Positions 1 through 9,040 are shown, numbered from the stretch's first letter. The stretch is 45,188 nt of DNA from Catenibacterium sp. co_0103 (GCF_004168205.1 NZ_RCYB01000011.1:1-45188); one strand, 5' to 3'. Numbers and translations are program-made. Notes: a model not told the origin generated them from the sequence alone.

Positions 1-86
1 TTTTCTAAATTATTCAAACTTGTTTTTAAGTTTGTCTTTTTTTATACGTTTTGATTGATTTTTGTTTCACACTTTCCCCCCTTTAT

Positions 87-115
87 AAAAAAAGAAATAG
101 TGAAATCACTATTTC
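87..115 (-). terminator. Intrinsic terminator of the serine dehydratase gene
   Basis: A perfect 9 bp stem (GAAATAGTG at 94-102 with CACTATTTC at 107-115, loop of 4) is followed on the minus strand by a run of seven T. It overlaps the stop codon of the serine dehydratase gene. Confidence 0.85.
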
Positions 116-1308
116 AATTCTTTTGCAAGACCTCCTAGAGATGTTTCTTTATAAGCAACATTCAAGTCTTTGCCTGTTTCTTTCATAACTCTTACAACTG
201 TATCGAAAGGTACTTTATTCTTACGTACATAACCTAACTGTCCTGCAAGCATAGCCGCATCATAAGCACGTAATGCAGCCAAAGCATTTCTTTCAATACA
301 AGGAATCTGTACATAACCACCTACTGGGTCACATGTTAATCCCAAGTTATGTTCCAATCCCATTTCTGCTGCATAATCAACGAGACTATTATTTAACTCA
401 TTGATCCAGGCCATAGAGGCACTTGCCATTGCACAAGCTGTTCCTACTTCTGCCTGACATCCTCCATCTGCACCAGCAATAGTCGCATTATATTTAACAG
501 TATTACCATATAATCCTCCAATCGCAAGTGCTTTGACTAAGTCTCTCTTTTTTAAGCCCATCTGATGATGTGCATAATAGAGAATAGCTGGTAGTACACC
601 ACTTGCACCACATGTCGGTGCAGTGACAATCATATGACCATCTGCATTCTCTTCAGACACTGCATAGGCATAGCTAGCAATAAATAAACGTTCCTGAGCC
701 ATTTCATGATGTGTATTTAAAGCCTGTTGATACATAGAACCAGCTACTCTTTTTAATTGTAGACTGCCCTGTAAGATACCCTGTGTATGTAACCCATTTT
801 CTACGCAAGTAAACATTGCCTCAAGAACTTCAAATAAATATTCTTTAAAGTTTTCATCTTCAAAACGTAAAACATAATCATAAAGTGATAATCCTTCATT
901 TTCACAATAATCGATGACTTCACGCATTGTATGATGAGGATAGATTTCTACCTTCTCCTCTTCTAAGTCTCCCTTAAAGTAAATTTCTCCTCCACCAATC
1001 GAATAAGCTTCAATAGGTTTTAATGCCTCTCCACCACAATATACTGTAACTAACATCCCATTAGGATGATAAGGTAATTCACCGCTCTTAAAAGAAAAAT
1101 CACATGGTACAGGTGCAAATGTCTTCTGCATGATTTTATCTGTCAAATGTCCTTTACCAGTTAAAGATAAAGAACCATACAGATCAACATGTACCTTTTC
1201 CATATCTGGATAAAGTGATTTAATTCTTTCAGCGATCTTCATCGGTCCATAAGTATGAGATGAAGAAGGACCAATTCCTATTTTATAAAGTTCTCTAAGT
1301 GATTGCAT
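109..1308 (-). CDS. sdaA: L-serine ammonia-lyase (single-chain, iron-sulfur)
   Basis: This 399-residue protein is a single-chain L-serine dehydratase that converts L-serine to pyruvate and ammonia in the cytosol using a labile [4Fe-4S] cluster. The beta-like domain is N-terminal, with GPSSSHT at residues 13-19. The alpha-like domain follows, with APTCGASG near 227 and the cluster cysteines in GGCQAEVGTAC and in CDPVGGYVQIPC near 326-337. Its length fits the fused form rather than the split sdaAA/sdaAB form. The start is set by AAAGGAGG seven bases upstream of ATG. That ribosome site abuts the T-run of the terminator of the sugar kinase upstream, with no room for a separate promoter between them, so expression probably depends on read-through or a promoter inside the kinase gene. 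It would feed pyruvate to the formate-lyase nearby. Confidence 0.93.
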   Translation of the reverse strand: MQSLRELYKIGIGPSSSHTYGPMKIAERIKSLYPDMEKVHVDLYGSLSLTGKGHLTDKIMQKTFAPVPCDFSFKSGELPYHPNGMLVTVYCGGEALKPIEAYSIGGGEIYFKGDLEEEKVEIYPHHTMREVIDYCENEGLSLYDYVLRFEDENFKEYLFEVLEAMFTCVENGLHTQGILQGSLQLKRVAGSMYQQALNTHHEMAQERLFIASYAYAVSEENADGHMIVTAPTCGASGVLPAILYYAHHQMGLKKRDLVKALAIGGLYGNTVKYNATIAGADGGCQAEVGTACAMASASMAWINELNNSLVDYAAEMGLEHNLGLTCDPVGGYVQIPCIERNALAALRAYDAAMLAGQLGYVRKNKVPFDTVVRVMKETGKDLNVAYKETSLGGLAKELK

Positions 1309-1323
1309 GTATTATCCTCCTTT

Positions 1324-1345
1324 AAAAAAAGCAGGCTATGCCTGC
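1324..1345 (-). terminator. Terminator between ROK kinase and serine dehydratase
   Basis: GCAGGC (1331-1336) pairs with GCCTGC (1340-1345) and is followed on the minus strand by seven T at 1330-1324. The ribosome-binding site of the next gene starts only three bases after the T-run, so this is probably a partial terminator inside a transcription unit. Confidence 0.75.
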
Positions 1346-1348
1346 TTT

Positions 1349-2233
1349 TTATTTATTCTTTAATGCCTGTTTAGCAAGTGCTAATCCACCACAAAATCCT
1401 GCATTATCTGCAAGTCCTGGATAAACAATATAATCCTTGATCTTATCTGTTGTAATTTCTTCTTTTGCAACATAACCGTTCAACATTTCCTGAACGTATT
1501 TATGAATCATTGGGAATAACTGTTTCTGGTGCATAACACCTCCACCTAAAATAATCTTCTTAGGTGAAATTGTAAGAATATAAATACATAAAGCCTGAGC
1601 AATATAATAAGCTTCTAAATCCCATGCTGGATGATCAACAGGTAATTCTTTAGCGCTCTTACCCCAGCGTTCTTCAATAGCTGGTCCAGCTGCTAAACCT
1701 TCAAAACATGTTCCGTGATATGGACATTTACCCTTATAAGTATCTTCTGGACGAGTGATCAATTTCATATGACCCATTTCTGGATGTAGTAAACCGTGTA
1801 CAAGATTACCTTCTACAACAGCACCTCCACCTACACCTGTACCAATAGTCAAGTATAAAGCGCTATTTAATCCTTTAGCAGCACCAAATTCTACTTCACC
1901 TAAGCATGCACTGTTTACATCAGTATCAAATCCTACAGGAACACCTGGGAATGCTTCTTCTAAATCCTTTACGACATTATGATTAGACCATCCTGGTTTA
2001 GGAGTAGTAGTGACACTTCCATAAGTAGGACTTGTCTTATCTGGGTCAATTGGACCAAATGATCCAAAGCCAATAGCTTCTACACCCTTATCCTTGAAGA
2101 ATTCAATTGTTTTCTTCATTGTTTCTTCTGGTGTTGTAGTTGGGAAAGATTCTCTTTCAAAAATGTTACCATTCTCATCACCAACACCAACGACGAACTT
2201 TGTTCCTCCACCTTCAATAGTACCTAATTTCAT
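1349..2233 (-). CDS. ROK family sugar kinase, probable fructokinase
   Basis: This 294-residue cytosolic ROK kinase phosphorylates a hexose with ATP. The N-terminal phosphate loop reads GTIEGGGTKF (residues 4-13). The sugar-binding and catalytic segment includes FDTDVNSA and TIGTGVGGG. The ROK zinc site is visible as HPEMGH followed by CPYHGTC. The N-terminus resembles the fructokinase branch (B. subtilis GmuE/YdhR type) more than glucokinase, but substrate cannot be fixed from sequence. A GGAGG lies upstream of the ATG at 2233. It lies downstream of the small protein and pflA on the same strand and upstream of serine dehydratase, consistent with a carbon-catabolic unit. Confidence 0.88.
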   Translation of the reverse strand: MKLGTIEGGGTKFVVGVGDENGNIFERESFPTTTPEETMKKTIEFFKDKGVEAIGFGSFGPIDPDKTSPTYGSVTTTPKPGWSNHNVVKDLEEAFPGVPVGFDTDVNSACLGEVEFGAAKGLNSALYLTIGTGVGGGAVVEGNLVHGLLHPEMGHMKLITRPEDTYKGKCPYHGTCFEGLAAGPAIEERWGKSAKELPVDHPAWDLEAYYIAQALCIYILTISPKKIILGGGVMHQKQLFPMIHKYVQEMLNGYVAKEEITTDKIKDYIVYPGLADNAGFCGGLALAKQALKNK

Positions 2234-2320
2234 TATCCTTTACCTCCATAATAGTAATCACTCATATTTTAAATTATTTACTCCTAAAAGTAAACGAGCT
2301 TTTTTAAAGGCATGATATTT

Positions 2321-2578
2321 TTAAGCTACCATTTTATCATTTTTATAATATGCATATTGATCAAGTGAATAACCATGCTCCTGCATGACCTTGGTCATGA
2401 TTGTTCCTTCAATCATCGCACGTTTAGCAGTTATTACTTTATAGTTTTCTTCCCCATTATGTGTATGGATAATATCCATCAATTGATTATGTACCTCTAG
2501 ATAAAGGCTGCATAATGTGTCTAAACTCTGATTCTGTAAGAAAACAATGTAATTTTCATCAAAAAGCAATTCATCCAT
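2321..2578 (-). CDS. Small uncharacterised acidic protein
   Basis: An 85-residue protein that I do not recognise. It is predicted to be soluble and mostly helical, with no membrane segment, signal peptide or cysteine motif. A strong GAAGGAGG ribosome site precedes its ATG, and the gene sits 36 bases downstream of pflA on the same strand, so it is a real coding candidate rather than a shadow ORF. Its position between pflA and the sugar kinase suggests co-transcription with the fermentation genes, but nothing in the sequence indicates function. Confidence 0.7.
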   Translation of the reverse strand: MDELLFDENYIVFLQNQSLDTLCSLYLEVHNQLMDIIHTHNGEENYKVITAKRAMIEGTIMTKVMQEHGYSLDQYAYYKNDKMVA

Positions 2579-2614
2579 GAAAAATGCCTCCTTCTAGGAG
2601 ACATTATATCATAC

Positions 2615-3349
2615 TTATTTATATTTATCTGTATGTAGAATCTTATTTGCGTTTTCTACACGTTCATTTGTAGGTGGATCAATTCCTTCTAGCTTATATT
2701 CTAAGTTAAGTTCCTTCCACTTATATACACCAAGAGTATGATAAGGAAGAACTTCTACCTTTTTCACATTACTTAAAGTATCAATATAATCAGCTAAAGC
2801 ATGAAGATCTTCATCATAATCACTTCTTTCAGGAACAAGTACATGTCTAATCCAGATAGGTTTATTGATATCATTCAAATATTGAATCATATCAAGAACA
2901 CGCTTGTTTGAAGCACCAGTTAATACCTGGTGTCTTTCATCATTGATTTCTTTTATGTCTACCATAAGTAGATCTGTATATTTCATAAGTTCCTCAAACT
3001 TAGAGAAGAAAGGTTCTTCTCTTGTAAAGCATGCACCACTTGTATCAATACATGTATTGATTCCTGCTGCTTTAGCAAGTTTAAAGAATTCTAACAAGAA
3101 ATCAATCTGTACAAGTGGTTCACCACCAGATACAGTAATACCTCCATCTTTACCCCAATAAGGTTCAAAACGTAAGGCACGGTCTAATGCCTGCTGTGGT
3201 GTCCATTCTTCAAACTTCTGACTTGCCCATGTATCTGGGTTATGACAGAACTGACATCTAAAAGGACATCCATGTAGAAATAAGATAAAACGTACACCTG
3301 GTCCATCTACAAGACCAAATGTTTCAACGGAATGTACACGAGCGTTCAT
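2615..3349 (-). CDS. pflA: Pyruvate formate-lyase activating enzyme
   Basis: This radical-SAM protein of about 244 residues installs the glycyl radical on pyruvate formate-lyase. The CxxxCxxC cluster motif is GCPFRCQFC near the N-terminus, followed by the SAM-binding GGEP segment (VSGGEPLVQ). The rest has the expected PflA pattern and usual length. I place the start at the ATG at 3349, eight bases after GAGGAGGAG; an in-frame GTG one codon upstream is less likely. It lies directly downstream of pflB, separated by a hairpin terminator that would reduce its level relative to pflB, which suits an activase needed in small amounts. Confidence 0.95.
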   Translation of the reverse strand: MNARVHSVETFGLVDGPGVRFILFLHGCPFRCQFCHNPDTWASQKFEEWTPQQALDRALRFEPYWGKDGGITVSGGEPLVQIDFLLEFFKLAKAAGINTCIDTSGACFTREEPFFSKFEELMKYTDLLMVDIKEINDERHQVLTGASNKRVLDMIQYLNDINKPIWIRHVLVPERSDYDEDLHALADYIDTLSNVKKVEVLPYHTLGVYKWKELNLEYKLEGIDPPTNERVENANKILHTDKYK

Positions 3350-3370
3350 CACATTCTCCTCCTCTATAAA

Positions 3371-3394
3371 AAACAGTCTCTTAAGAGACTGTTT
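3371..3394 (-). terminator. Leaky terminator between pflB and pflA
   Basis: AAACAGTCTC (3371-3380) pairs perfectly with GAGACTGTTT (3385-3394) around a TTAA loop, followed on the minus strand by more T residues. It lies 7 bases after the pflB stop and just before the ribosome site of pflA, so it probably sets the pflB:pflA ratio. Confidence 0.8.
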
Positions 3395-3400
3395 TAATTA

Positions 3401-5662
3401 TTACATATGATCGTGACAAGTTCTAGCAATTACGTCTAACTGCTGTTCTCTAGTTAAGTCAATGAACTTAACTGCATAACCAGATACACGGATTGTGAAG
3501 TTTGCATATTCTGGTTTTTCTGGATGTTCCATTGCATCGATTAACTTTTCTTTACCGAATACGTTAACGTTTAAGTGATGAGCACCCTGTCTGAAGTAAC
3601 CATCCATAACTGTTACTAACTTATCAGCTCTTTCAGCTTCGTCATGACCTAATGCACTTGGAGCAATTGTCTGAGTATTTGAGATACCATCTAATGCCCA
3701 TTCGTAAGGTAACTTAGCAACTGAGTTTAATGAAGCAAGTAAACCGTTCTTTTCTGCACCATATGCTGGGTTAGCACCTGGAGATAATGGTTCACCAGCT
3801 TTACGTCCATCAGGTAATGAACCTGTAGCCTTACCATAAACTACGTTAGAAGTGATTGTTAAGATTGAAGTAGTTGGTTCAGAATTTCTATATGTATGAT
3901 GCTGTTTGATCTTTTCTAAGAATGTATGTAATAACCAAACTGCGATGTTGTCAGCTCTGTCATCATCGTTACCATAACGAGGGAAGTCACCGTCAACTTC
4001 GTAATCAACTACGATACCATCTTCATCTCTGATAGTCTTAACCTTAGCATATTTAATTGCGCTTAATGAGTCTACTACATGTGAGAAACCAGCAATACCA
4101 GTTGCGAATGTTCTACGAACATCAGTATCAATTAATGCCATTTCTGCAGCTTCATAGTAGTATTTATCATGCATGTACTGGATTAAGTTTAATGTATTTA
4201 CATATAAATCTGCTAACCAGCTCATCATTGCATCATATTTCTTGATAACTTCATCGTAATCAAGATATTCAGAAGTAATTCCTCTATATTCAGGACCTAC
4301 CTGCTGTTTAGTCTTTTCATCGATACCACCGTTGATAGCATAAGTTAAGCACTTAGCTAAGTTAGCTCTCGCACCGAAGAACTGCATTTCTTTACCAGTC
4401 TGAGTAGCTGATACACAGCAGCAGATTGAATAGTCATCGCCCCATACAGGTCTCATAACATCATCGTTTTCATACTGAATTGATGAAGTATCGATAGAGA
4501 TCTTAGCAGCGTATTTCTTGAAGTTTTCTGGTAATGCTTCTGTATAAAGAACTGTTAAGTTTGGTTCTGGAGAAGGACCCATATCTTCTAATGTATGTAA
4601 GAAACGGTAGTCACTCTTTGTAACCATTGAACGTCCGTCAGTACCTAAACCTGCAACTTCAAGTGTAGCCCATACTGGGTCACCAGAGAATAATGCGTTG
4701 TATGATGGGATACGTGCGAACTTAACCATACGGAATTTCATAACGATATGGTCAACTAATTCCTGAGCTTCGCTTTCAGTTAATGTACCGTTAGCTAAAT
4801 CTCTTTCAATATAGATATCAAGGAATGTAGAGATACGTCCAACTGACATAGCTGCACCATTCTGAGTCTTGATAGCTGCTAAATAACCAAAGTATAACCA
4901 CTGGAATGCTTCACGAGCATTAGTAGCTGGTTTAGAAATATCATAACCATAAGCTTCAGCCATCTTCTTCATTTCATTAAGAGCTCTTACCTGTTCAGCA
5001 ATTTCTTCTCTCTTTCTGATGATGTCTTCAGTCATTGATCCGCTACCACAGTTAGCAAAGTCTTCTTTCTTCCAATCGATTAATGCATCGATACCGTATA
5101 AAGCAACTCTTCTGTAGTCACCAACAATACGTCCACGACCATAAGTATCTGGAAGACCAGTGATAATCTTATTATGACGTGCTTTCATAATTTCAGGAGT
5201 GTAAACATCAAATACACCCTGGTTATGAGTCTTATGATATTTTGTGAAAATTTCATGTAATTTAGGATTTGGTGTATAACCATAAGTTTCGCAAGCCTGT
5301 TCAGCCATACGGATACCACCATAAGGCATGAATGCTCTCTTTAAAGGCTTATCTGTCTGTAAACCAACAACAGTTTCTAAGTCCTTCATGCTTTCATCAA
5401 TATAACCAGGTCCATAAGCAGTTAAACCAGAAACTACTTCAGTTTCCATATCAAGAACTCCGCCTTTAGCTCTTTCTTCTGCCTGAAGTTCCTGTAATCT
5501 GCCCCATAATTTATTAGTTGCTTCTGTAGGTTCAGCTAAGAATGATTCATCGCCATCATATGGTTTGTAGTTATTCTGAATGAAGTCTCTAGTATTCACT
5601 TCTTCTTTCCATAAACGGCCTTTGAATCCAGCCCACGCATCAGCAAAACGATTTGTATCCAT
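3401..5662 (-). CDS. pflB: Formate C-acetyltransferase (pyruvate formate-lyase)
   Basis: This 753-residue glycyl-radical enzyme converts pyruvate and CoA to acetyl-CoA and formate in the cytosol, central to anaerobic energy metabolism. The catalytic cysteine pair lies in [13 protein letters not shown] (near residue 410), and the glycyl-radical loop RVSGYAVKF is 30 residues from the C-terminus with Gly728. Length and both motifs are typical of true PFL rather than a diol dehydratase-type paralogue. Three consecutive cysteines are present where most homologues have two. A strong AAGGAGG precedes ATG at 5662. The product acetyl-CoA could be handled by the PduL-type enzyme at 25792. Confidence 0.97.
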   Translation of the reverse strand: MDTNRFADAWAGFKGRLWKEEVNTRDFIQNNYKPYDGDESFLAEPTEATNKLWGRLQELQAEERAKGGVLDMETEVVSGLTAYGPGYIDESMKDLETVVGLQTDKPLKRAFMPYGGIRMAEQACETYGYTPNPKLHEIFTKYHKTHNQGVFDVYTPEIMKARHNKIITGLPDTYGRGRIVGDYRRVALYGIDALIDWKKEDFANCGSGSMTEDIIRKREEIAEQVRALNEMKKMAEAYGYDISKPATNAREAFQWLYFGYLAAIKTQNGAAMSVGRISTFLDIYIERDLANGTLTESEAQELVDHIVMKFRMVKFARIPSYNALFSGDPVWATLEVAGLGTDGRSMVTKSDYRFLHTLEDMGPSPEPNLTVLYTEALPENFKKYAAKISIDTSSIQYENDDVMRPVWGDDYSICCCVSATQTGKEMQFFGARANLAKCLTYAINGGIDEKTKQQVGPEYRGITSEYLDYDEVIKKYDAMMSWLADLYVNTLNLIQYMHDKYYYEAAEMALIDTDVRRTFATGIAGFSHVVDSLSAIKYAKVKTIRDEDGIVVDYEVDGDFPRYGNDDDRADNIAVWLLHTFLEKIKQHHTYRNSEPTTSILTITSNVVYGKATGSLPDGRKAGEPLSPGANPAYGAEKNGLLASLNSVAKLPYEWALDGISNTQTIAPSALGHDEAERADKLVTVMDGYFRQGAHHLNVNVFGKEKLIDAMEHPEKPEYANFTIRVSGYAVKFIDLTREQQLDVIARTCHDHM

Positions 5663-5729
5663 TGTAACAATTCCTCCTTAAAGTATAAAAAACCACTGAA
5701 TTTTGTTACGCATCCTTTTCAGCGATTTC

Positions 5730-5758
5730 AATATACCATTATTCAAAATGTTTGTCTA
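5730..5758 (-). promoter_or_regulatory. Likely pflB promoter
   Basis: On the minus strand TAGACA (5758-5753) and TATATT (5735-5730) are separated by 17 bp, and the -10 is preceded by TGG, an extended -10. It lies about 70 bases upstream of the pflB start. Confidence 0.65.
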
Positions 5759-5779
5759 TGGATTTGCTTACATTTTTGT

Positions 5780-5800
5780 ATGCGTTTTCTGTAAACGTAT
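5780..5800. promoter_or_regulatory. Inverted repeat upstream of the pflB promoter; rest of 5759-5948 shows no gene
   Basis: ATGCGTTT (5780-5787) and AAACGTAT (5793-5800) form a near-perfect inverted repeat with a 5-base centre, about 22-47 bp upstream of the pflB -35. Part of it (TGTAAACG) resembles half of a CcpA cre site. It could be an activator or repressor site. In the rest of this AT-rich spacer I see no coding region. Confidence 0.35.
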
Positions 5801-5948
5801 AACATTTTTTACCTCGTGATAAAAAATTTTCTCATAAGTTTGTTTTATTTTCCGAAATTGGTAATAATATATTTGTAGTTTTAGGAATAATGCGCTTACG
5901 TTAGTAACTTTTTTCCTATCTAAAAATATTTTTTAATTATTTTTTCAC

Positions 5949-5976
5949 AAAAAAAGGAAATGCAGCATGCATTTCC
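5949..5976 (-). terminator. Terminator of the glyoxalase gene
   Basis: GGAAATGCA (5956-5964) pairs with TGCATTTCC (5968-5976), followed on the minus strand by seven T. Confidence 0.88.
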
Positions 5977-5980
5977 TAGA

Positions 5981-6349
5981 CTATTTTTCAGGTATGATTT
6001 CAAGCCAGTATCCATCTGGATCCTGGATAAAATAGATGCCCATTGAAGGATTTTCAAAACAGATACATCCCATCTTTTCATGTAATGCATGTGCCCCTTC
6101 ATAATCATCTACATGAAAAGCTAAATGGAATTCTTCTTCTCCAATATCATAAGCCTGTGGATGATCTTTAAGCCATGTGAGTTCTAATTCAAATGGAGTT
6201 GTTTCATTACCAACATATACAATAATGAAGCTTCCATCTTCACTCACCTTACGTCTTCTTTCAGTTAAGCCTAATGCTTCTTCATAGAATTTAAGAGAAG
6301 CATCTAGATCCTTAACGTTATAGTTTTCGTGTACCATCTTAAATTTCAT
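5981..6349 (-). CDS. Glyoxalase I family protein (lactoylglutathione lyase-like)
   Basis: This 122-residue protein has the vicinal oxygen chelate fold and the GloA length. Metal ligands expected for glyoxalase I are present: His7 in MVHENY, Glu56 in ELELTW, His75 in EEFHLAF and Glu117 in YWLEII. It would isomerise a methylglyoxal hemithioacetal, detoxifying methylglyoxal in the cytosol; whether glutathione or another thiol is used here is unknown. It follows the EIIB-like gene by 11 bases and probably shares its transcript. It ends at a strong terminator. Confidence 0.85.
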   Translation of the reverse strand: MKFKMVHENYNVKDLDASLKFYEEALGLTERRRKVSEDGSFIIVYVGNETTPFELELTWLKDHPQAYDIGEEEFHLAFHVDDYEGAHALHEKMGCICFENPSMGIYFIQDPDGYWLEIIPEK

Positions 6350-6360
6350 AACAAAACCTC

Positions 6361-6717
6361 TTATTTAATTTTTTCTAATACAGTTTCACAGATAATACTT
6401 GATGCTTTACCAAAGATCATAGTAAGTGTTAAATGACCTGCCACAATACCACTAGCCCCTAGTGTTTTGATTGTTTCAACATCAAGATCCTTATCCTGCT
6501 TTAAAGTCGCCTTTAATTTAGAAGGTGATGCTTCTAAAGCAGTAATGTTGTCTTTACCACCTAATGCTTTAATTAATAGATCTGCATCAATCGGACATTG
6601 TTCTTTACTTGTTTTCTTTTTGCGAGTCATCATCACAACAATTACGAGTACAACTACGATTGCTGCAATAATCCCAATAATCATATTTTTAGACACTTTA
6701 TTCACACTGCCACTCAA
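6361..6717 (-). CDS. Membrane-anchored EIIB-like protein lacking the phospho-cysteine
   Basis: This protein of up to 118 residues has one transmembrane helix (about residues 12-30, MIIGIIAAIVVVLVIVVMM) and a lysine-rich stop-transfer segment. A cytoplasmic domain follows that resembles the glucose-family PTS EIIB domain (DADLLIKALGGKDNI, then VETIKTLGASGIV and a closing IFGKASS segment). In true EIIB the conserved DACxTRLR motif carries the phosphorylated cysteine; here the matching stretch reads EASPSKLK, so the phospho-acceptor is gone. The start is unsure: 6717 would be a TTG with no clear ribosome site, and ATG at 6684 is possible. The 5' side borders a degraded transposon relic, so the gene may have lost its original start. 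A regulatory or vestigial role is inference. Confidence 0.6.
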   Translation of the reverse strand: MSGSVNKVSKNMIIGIIAAIVVVLVIVVMMTRKKKTSKEQCPIDADLLIKALGGKDNITALEASPSKLKATLKQDKDLDVETIKTLGASGIVAGHLTLTMIFGKASSIICETVLEKIK

Positions 6718-6815
6718 ATGTGATTAAATATCTCACATCGAGATAATGTAAGTTCTCACAAACATTACTTACTATTTCATCGTGTATGCTTTGGATTGAC
6801 CGAAATCATATCTAC

Positions 6816-7165
6816 TCACAAGTTATTGTACACTTCATAGTCGTAAATTTCCGAAATAGCCTTCGGTATATACATACATTTGCGTTTGTCTTCATCATTC
6901 CTGATACGTTTAAATCTTCAATCGTTATATAAGATGGCTTGGTTTTTACTATCTTTGTGATTGATTCTATGATGAAGTTTCTTACCCCAAACCTTTTTTT
7001 GAGTGGACTCTCCTTTCTTTAGATTTTCATACTTTCGAGAAAGAGTTCTCTGTTCTCGAATAAGCTGTTTTTCAAGTTTCTTTAATTTTGCATATTTGTT
7101 GATGTTCTTATAAGTCGTACCATTAGAGACAACGGTAAAATCTTTTGGCTTATAATTGTGATACT
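6816..7165 (-). pseudogene. Degraded TnpB (IS200/IS605-type OrfB) relic; remainder of 6718-7259 holds no gene
   Basis: Minus-strand fragments in shifting frames match a TnpB protein. At about 7155-6975 one frame gives KDFTVVSNGTTYKNINKY, REQRTLSRKYENLKK and KKLHHRI. At 6970-6885 a second frame gives IVKTKPSYITIEDLNVSGMM, which keeps the RuvC-II glutamate. Near 6863-6816 a third frame gives KAISE and then a stop. At least two frameshifts and an internal deletion of roughly ten codons separate the pieces. The RuvC-I start and the zinc-finger/RuvC-III end are missing, so it cannot make a nuclease. No TnpA gene is nearby. Confidence 0.8.
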
Positions 7166-7259
7166 TAGTGTATTCATTTTAGCACTCTCTCGAGCATATT
7201 TAAACACATTCAAACACAATAGTTAATATATTCAGCTACTTATAGTTACCTCCTTTTTA

Positions 7260-7287
7260 TTGAAGTATCTTTAAAATATAGTATACT
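7260..7287 (+). promoter_or_regulatory. Likely promoter of the SEDS gene
   Basis: TTGAAG (7260-7265) and TATACT (7282-7287) are separated by 16 bp, followed by an AAAGGAGGG ribosome site seven bases before the ATG at 7328. Confidence 0.55.
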
Positions 7288-7327
7288 ATAAGAATGAAAA
7301 AAGTAAAAAGAAAAAAGGAGGGCACTC

Positions 7328-8530
7328 ATGGAAAACCTTGAAGAAACACTCAAGAAATATCCTCTTATTGCCTTAATTATATTGCTTGGTGCCATCAGTT
7401 GTTTTGCAGTTGCAAGTGCTGCACCAATTATGACCAACATTGCGAATCCTTATACACTATGGTTGAAGCAAGGGCTTTATTATGTTATAGGTGGCATTCT
7501 AGGCTATATTGTCTATAAAATAGGTCAGGATACCCTATATACTCATATTAAAACACTCTATATGATTTTTATTGTATTACTTATCGGGCTTGCAATAGAC
7601 CATTTTGTCTATACAAAAGTATTGCATATCCACATAGTACCTCTAGCAACCTGGGTGAACGGTGCGACTTCATGGTATACTATCCCAGGATTCAGTTTTC
7701 AGCCTTCAGAATTCATGAAGATCATCATGGTTATGTATCTTGCGAAAATTACCCAGGAATATAATGATCGTGTTCTAATCAAAACAACGGACAGTGAAAT
7801 ACAGTATATTATTCAAGTCATGAAGATTTCTTTACCACCAGCTATTCTTATTTATTTACAGAATGACTCGGGGGTTATGATGATTCTTATGGCAGCTGTT
7901 TTCTTTGTATTATTATCAAGTGGTATGAATGGAAACTGGTTCCTATTTATTTTAGTGATTGCAGTAGTAGGTGTACTTGGAATGGCTTATTTATTCATCT
8001 ACCAGAACGGAGTCTTTACATCTATCATCTCAGGGCATAAACTAGACCGTATTTATGGCTGGCTAGATCCTGAAGGAACAACTGGCAATCAAGGGTTACA
8101 GTCATGGTTTGCACAGTTATCTTATGGGACTGCAGGATGGTTTGGACATGGTTTTAGAGCTGTTGTCAAGGTCTTCCCTGAAGGACAGACAGACTTTATC
8201 TTCTCTGTTATCGCGACTGATTTTGGTTATGTAGGTGCACTCATCACTTTACTTGCCATTGCAGCATTTGATATCACTATCTTAAATATCGGCTTAAAGA
8301 GTGATAATATTCGTGATAAGACATTTATCATGGGAACATTTGGATGTCTCATCTTCCAGCAGACATGGAATATTGGAATGATTCTTGGATTACTTCCTAT
8401 TACTGGTATTACTTTACCAATGCTGTCTTATGGAGGATCTTCATTACTTTCATATATGTTCGCAATGGGTATTATTATTGATATTGATTATCAGAATAAG
8501 CTTCGTGATGTAAAACATAAACAATACTAA
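7328..8530 (+). CDS. SEDS family peptidoglycan polymerase (RodA/FtsW type)
   Basis: This 400-residue polytopic membrane protein belongs to the FtsW/RodA/SpoVE family, which polymerises lipid II into glycan strands together with a class B penicillin-binding protein. About ten hydrophobic segments are present. Family signatures include FQPSEFMKI before the third region, the large extracellular loop with YGWLDPEGTT, the catalytic-region EGQTDFIFSVIATDFGYVG, and the C-terminal LPITGITLPMLSYGGSS. RodA and FtsW cannot be separated confidently here; no division or elongation gene adjoins it. It stands alone on the plus strand with its own promoter and shares a bidirectional terminator with the convergent gene. 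Confidence 0.88.
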   Translation: MENLEETLKKYPLIALIILLGAISCFAVASAAPIMTNIANPYTLWLKQGLYYVIGGILGYIVYKIGQDTLYTHIKTLYMIFIVLLIGLAIDHFVYTKVLHIHIVPLATWVNGATSWYTIPGFSFQPSEFMKIIMVMYLAKITQEYNDRVLIKTTDSEIQYIIQVMKISLPPAILIYLQNDSGVMMILMAAVFFVLLSSGMNGNWFLFILVIAVVGVLGMAYLFIYQNGVFTSIISGHKLDRIYGWLDPEGTTGNQGLQSWFAQLSYGTAGWFGHGFRAVVKVFPEGQTDFIFSVIATDFGYVGALITLLAIAAFDITILNIGLKSDNIRDKTFIMGTFGCLIFQQTWNIGMILGLLPITGITLPMLSYGGSSLLSYMFAMGIIIDIDYQNKLRDVKHKQY

Positions 8531-8566
8531 AAACGACATGCCTCTCATGAGGTATGCCGTTTTTCT
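8531..8566. terminator. Bidirectional terminator between convergent genes
   Basis: A 14 bp imperfect stem (8531-8544 with 8549-8562) has A-tracts on one side and T-tracts on the other, directly after the SEDS stop and before the end of the convergent gene. Confidence 0.8.
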
Positions 8567-8578
8567 TATTTCATATAA

Positions 8579-9040
8579 CTAACCCTTAATATCTTTAAGT
8601 AAAGCTACATGTTCACCATAAATATGTCCTGTTTCAGGTACATAGATAATAAGTGCTTCTTTTTCATTCTTATAAATAGAACGACTCTTTTCTACAAATG
8701 CAAATAAGAGATTATCCCCCTTAGTTGTCTTAAGCTGTACTCTCTCATTATACTTCACTGGTGTAACCACATATTCACAAGGTACTGTAGGTACCTCTTT
8801 TAAGTTCACCATCTGTTTATAATAACTATAAACCATAAAGAATAAGCCAGCAGTAATAGCCACCCCAAGAGCATAGATTACTTTAGATTGAGTTGGAACA
8901 AGAAAAGCAGCCACTAATGTGATAATCACAACTACAGGAATAATTCTAGAGAACTTCTTATAGTGCTTTCCATATTCATTACATTTATAAGTCATATATT
9001 TTTCTGACTGCTTAAGATTTAATTTTTTTAATTCGTACAT
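8579..9040 (-). CDS. Uncharacterised membrane protein with two transmembrane helices
   Basis: I do not recognise this 153-residue protein. It has a basic N-terminal region of about 30 residues, two closely spaced hydrophobic segments (about residues 33-49 and 53-71), and a C-terminal soluble domain of about 80 residues rich in beta-type sequence (VPCEYVVTPVKYNE onward). Its start overlaps the 3' end of the pseudouridine synthase gene by 29 bases, so translation is probably coupled. It is the last gene of the nadK-rluD-like unit. Function is unknown. Confidence 0.72.
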   Translation of the reverse strand: MYELKKLNLKQSEKYMTYKCNEYGKHYKKFSRIIPVVVIITLVAAFLVPTQSKVIYALGVAITAGLFFMVYSYYKQMVNLKEVPTVPCEYVVTPVKYNERVQLKTTKGDNLLFAFVEKSRSIYKNEKEALIIYVPETGHIYGEHVALLKDIKG

